Source: DATFYI01 sp035315125
GTDB lineage: Bacteria; Chloroflexota; Anaerolineae; Anaerolineales; Anaerolineaceae
Assembly (NCBI GenBank): GCA_035315125.1
Contig: DATFYI010000008.1
Coordinates: 1 to 8,781, forward strand
Direction: 5' to 3'
DNA length: 8,781 bases
Below the pieces are notes generated by a model that saw only the letters and a program-made list of their open reading frames with translations, did no database searches and was not told the origin of the DNA. Below, piece after piece: positions 7,705-8,781 of the stretch. Each line of letters starts with the position of its first letter. The first letter of the stretch is position 1. The translations under genes were made by a program, and so were the position numbers.

Positions 7705-8461
7705 ACTCTAATAACTCCTGTGCGAGAGCACGATATTCTAAGGCAGCTCGGCTTTTAGGGGCGTGGTTTGTAATCGGTATTCCTGCAATTGGACTTTCGC
7801 GTAATTTTGTATCAATGTTAATTACAGTCTCAAAAACACCGGTGTTGAATGAAGCACGAAGTTGGTCGCATAAGGTTCGATGGGTGCGGTTACGTCGGTC
7901 AACCATTGTAAGCAACAGACGATAGGTCAGGTGGGGGTTATATTGGCTGCGGATGCGACGGACAATTCCCATTAAATTTCTTAATGAGTAGATAGAAAAA
8001 TATTCTGCCTGAGTGGGTACAAGTAATAAATCTGATGCCACCAATGCGTTTGTAGTTACTGCCCCAATAAAAGGCGGACAATCCATTATTACGAATTGAT
8101 AATCGTTTAATGGGTTCCCCACTTGTAACACTTTTCGGATAATTTCCTCGAAATTTAGCTTGATGGGTAAAAACCGTTCAGCCATCCCCATTTCGCCGTT
8201 TGAAGGGATTATGTCCAATCCTGTTATTGAGGTTTCATGAATACAAGAATTAATGGAAGCTGATTCCATCAATATATTCGCTATCGTTTTACTGGTTTTA
8301 GAGGCTTCCAGTCCCAATGCCAGAGACAAATTTGCCTGAGCATCCAGGTCGACTAAAAGGACTTTATTTCCATTCTCTGCCAGGGCAGCTCCGAGTGAAA
8401 TTGTAGTAGTAGTTTTTGCAACACCGCCTTTTTCATTTGCGATGGCTATCTTATAGGTCAT
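7670..8461 (-). CDS. ParA/Soj-type P-loop ATPase (orphan, no ParB in view)
   Basis: 263 residues forming a complete small ParA-family ATPase without the N-terminal helix-turn-helix of plasmid type Ia proteins. The deviant Walker A motif is 'KGGVAKT' at 11-17, with signature lysine K11 and P-loop lysine K16. Walker A' is 'DLDAQAN' at 38-44, where the usual Pro of DxDPQ is Ala. Walker B is 'FVIMDCPP' with D127. An Arg-rich stretch around 189-202 fits the non-specific DNA-binding surface of the family. Such ATPases dimerise on ATP and position cargo along the nucleoid: plasmids, chromosome origins, but also carboxysomes and cytoplasmic chemoreceptor clusters. Neither neighbour is a ParB. It sits between two GAF sensor genes, overlapping the upstream one by an ATGA junction and the kinase by 35 bases, so a role with the sensory proteins is plausible but inferred. 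The ATG start is supported by AGGAG eight bases upstream. Confidence 0.92.
   Translation of the reverse strand: MTYKIAIANEKGGVAKTTTTISLGAALAENGNKVLLVDLDAQANLSLALGLEASKTSKTIANILMESASINSCIHETSITGLDIIPSNGEMGMAERFLPIKLNFEEIIRKVLQVGNPLNDYQFVIMDCPPFIGAVTTNALVASDLLLVPTQAEYFSIYSLRNLMGIVRRIRSQYNPHLTYRLLLTMVDRRNRTHRTLCDQLRASFNTGVFETVINIDTKLRESPIAGIPITNHAPKSRAALEYRALAQELLEYVQETTLQPAR
7715..7719 (-). promoter_or_regulatory. Ribosome binding site for the hybrid kinase, inside the parA-like gene
   Basis: AGGAG on the - strand, ten bases before the kinase ATG at 7702-7704. It lies within the last codons of the ParA-like gene and supports the kinase start that creates the 35-base overlap. Confidence 0.7.
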
Positions 8462-8781
8462 TGCTGGTGCTCCTGATCTGAAGATGACTTTTTTATTGCC
8501 TCAGGTGGCTGTGAATGATTTCCATTCCCGCCTGGATGATTTCCGTTACCTGCCTGGGATTGGATTGCTTCGAAAATGACTTGCGCTCGACTGGCATTCA
8601 ATGACCGTTGTAATTCTTCAACAGTGATCTTCAACATCATCTGTGGATCGTTTGTAGACCTAATCTTATTAGTGATTTCAAGCACTTTTCGTTCCCTTTC
8701 GGCACGGCGTAATGTTTGTTCGAAAAGCCTCGCATTCTCGATAGTTTGGGCGATCTGATCGGCAATAGATTGTACAGCACT
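8458..8781 (-). CDS. GAF-domain sensor protein, C-terminal fragment (5' end outside window)
   Basis: The - strand frame is open from the right edge to a TGA at 8458-8460, giving 107 residues. It begins in the last helix of a GAF domain ('IADQIAQTIENARLFEQ'), which continues into a charged helical linker ('RRAERERKVLEITNKI'). A stretch follows that resembles the first helix and strand of another GAF or its usual linker ('STNDPQMMLKITVEELQRSL'), but no full domain follows. The protein ends in a low-complexity Gly/Asn/His/Ser/Gln tail containing a duplicated seven-residue unit (GNGNHPG then GNGNHSQ). A GTG at 8683-8685 could be read as a start, but the coding signal clearly runs through it to the window edge, so the gene is larger. 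Its output domain, if any, lies upstream; a kinase domain cannot follow this C-terminus. It overlaps the ParA-like gene by four bases. Confidence 0.85.
   Translation of the reverse strand, partial: SAVQSIADQIAQTIENARLFEQTLRRAERERKVLEITNKIRSTNDPQMMLKITVEELQRSLNASRAQVIFEAIQSQAGNGNHPGGNGNHSQPPEAIKKSSSDQEHQQ
8470..8474 (-). promoter_or_regulatory. Ribosome binding site for the ParA-like gene, inside the upstream sensor gene
   Basis: AGGAG on the - strand, eight bases before the ATG at 8459-8461. It is embedded in the last codons of the GAF sensor gene, just before the ATGA stop/start junction. This arrangement is typical of translational coupling. Confidence 0.75.
8515..8556 (-). repeat. Two-copy 21-base tandem repeat encoding a Gly-Asn-His tail
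   Basis: Two adjacent 21-base units (8515-8535 and 8536-8556) share the same first nine bases and most of the next six, then diverge. They encode the duplicated unit GNGNH-x-x near the C-terminus of the upstream sensor. This looks like an in-frame local duplication in a disordered tail. Confidence 0.55.

Noticed and set aside
7670..8461. Plasmid or integrated-element partition locus
   Set aside because: There is no ParB, replication gene, integrase, attachment repeat or insertion sequence in the window, and both neighbours are signalling genes. ParA alone does not support a mobile element.
8458..8685. A separate small gene starting at GTG 8685
   Set aside because: The same frame continues upstream without a stop to the window edge and encodes a clear GAF exit helix, so the GTG is an internal valine codon.

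Overview
The window holds six genes, two of them cut by its edges, and almost no non-coding DNA. The longest gap between genes is about 31 bases, so there is no gene-free stretch to describe. Several things suggest a member of the Chloroflexota, probably Anaerolineae-like: very large soluble sensor kinases built from chains of GAF domains, GAF linker helices of the form 'LENA.LF' followed by 'LY..S', a moderate base composition, and a threonine-synthase-like enzyme with an N-terminal zinc ribbon. This assignment is inference from style, not from a marker gene.

Layout. At the left edge (1-96, + strand) is the last part of an OmpR-type response regulator. Everything else is on the - strand and reads from right to left as one tightly packed series: (i) the C-terminal end of a GAF-domain sensor protein (8458-8781, 5' end outside the window); (ii) a ParA/Soj-type ATPase (7670-8461), overlapping (i) by 4 bases; (iii) a 1639-residue soluble hybrid histidine kinase (2785-7704) with PAS, about six GAF units, HisKA, HATPase and two receiver domains, overlapping (ii) by 35 bases; (iv) a threonine-synthase-like PLP enzyme with a receiver domain fused to its C-terminus (1072-2754), 30 bases after (iii); (v) an EamA/DMT-family ten-helix transporter (93-1040), 31 bases after (iv). 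The stop codon of (v) overlaps that of the + strand response regulator. No convincing terminator was seen between any of the genes, and the promoter must lie beyond the right edge.

How the genes may work together. The overlaps suggest co-transcription and translational coupling. The kinase is a cytoplasmic phosphorelay hub with no separate HPt domain in view. The next gene carries a receiver domain not on a DNA-binding protein but on a metabolic enzyme. That receiver aligns without gaps to the kinase's own last receiver, and both use the same Lys-Gly variant of the usual Lys-Pro motif. The simplest hypothesis is a two-component system whose output is direct control of a PLP enzyme that makes or breaks down an amino acid, with a possible metabolite exporter downstream and a ParA ATPase that could position or partition the sensory assembly. 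The PLP enzyme keeps the catalytic lysine motif but has lost most of the substrate-contact motif of true threonine synthases, so its reaction is open. The REC-PLP enzyme fusion in this operon is the best candidate for an undescribed system here.
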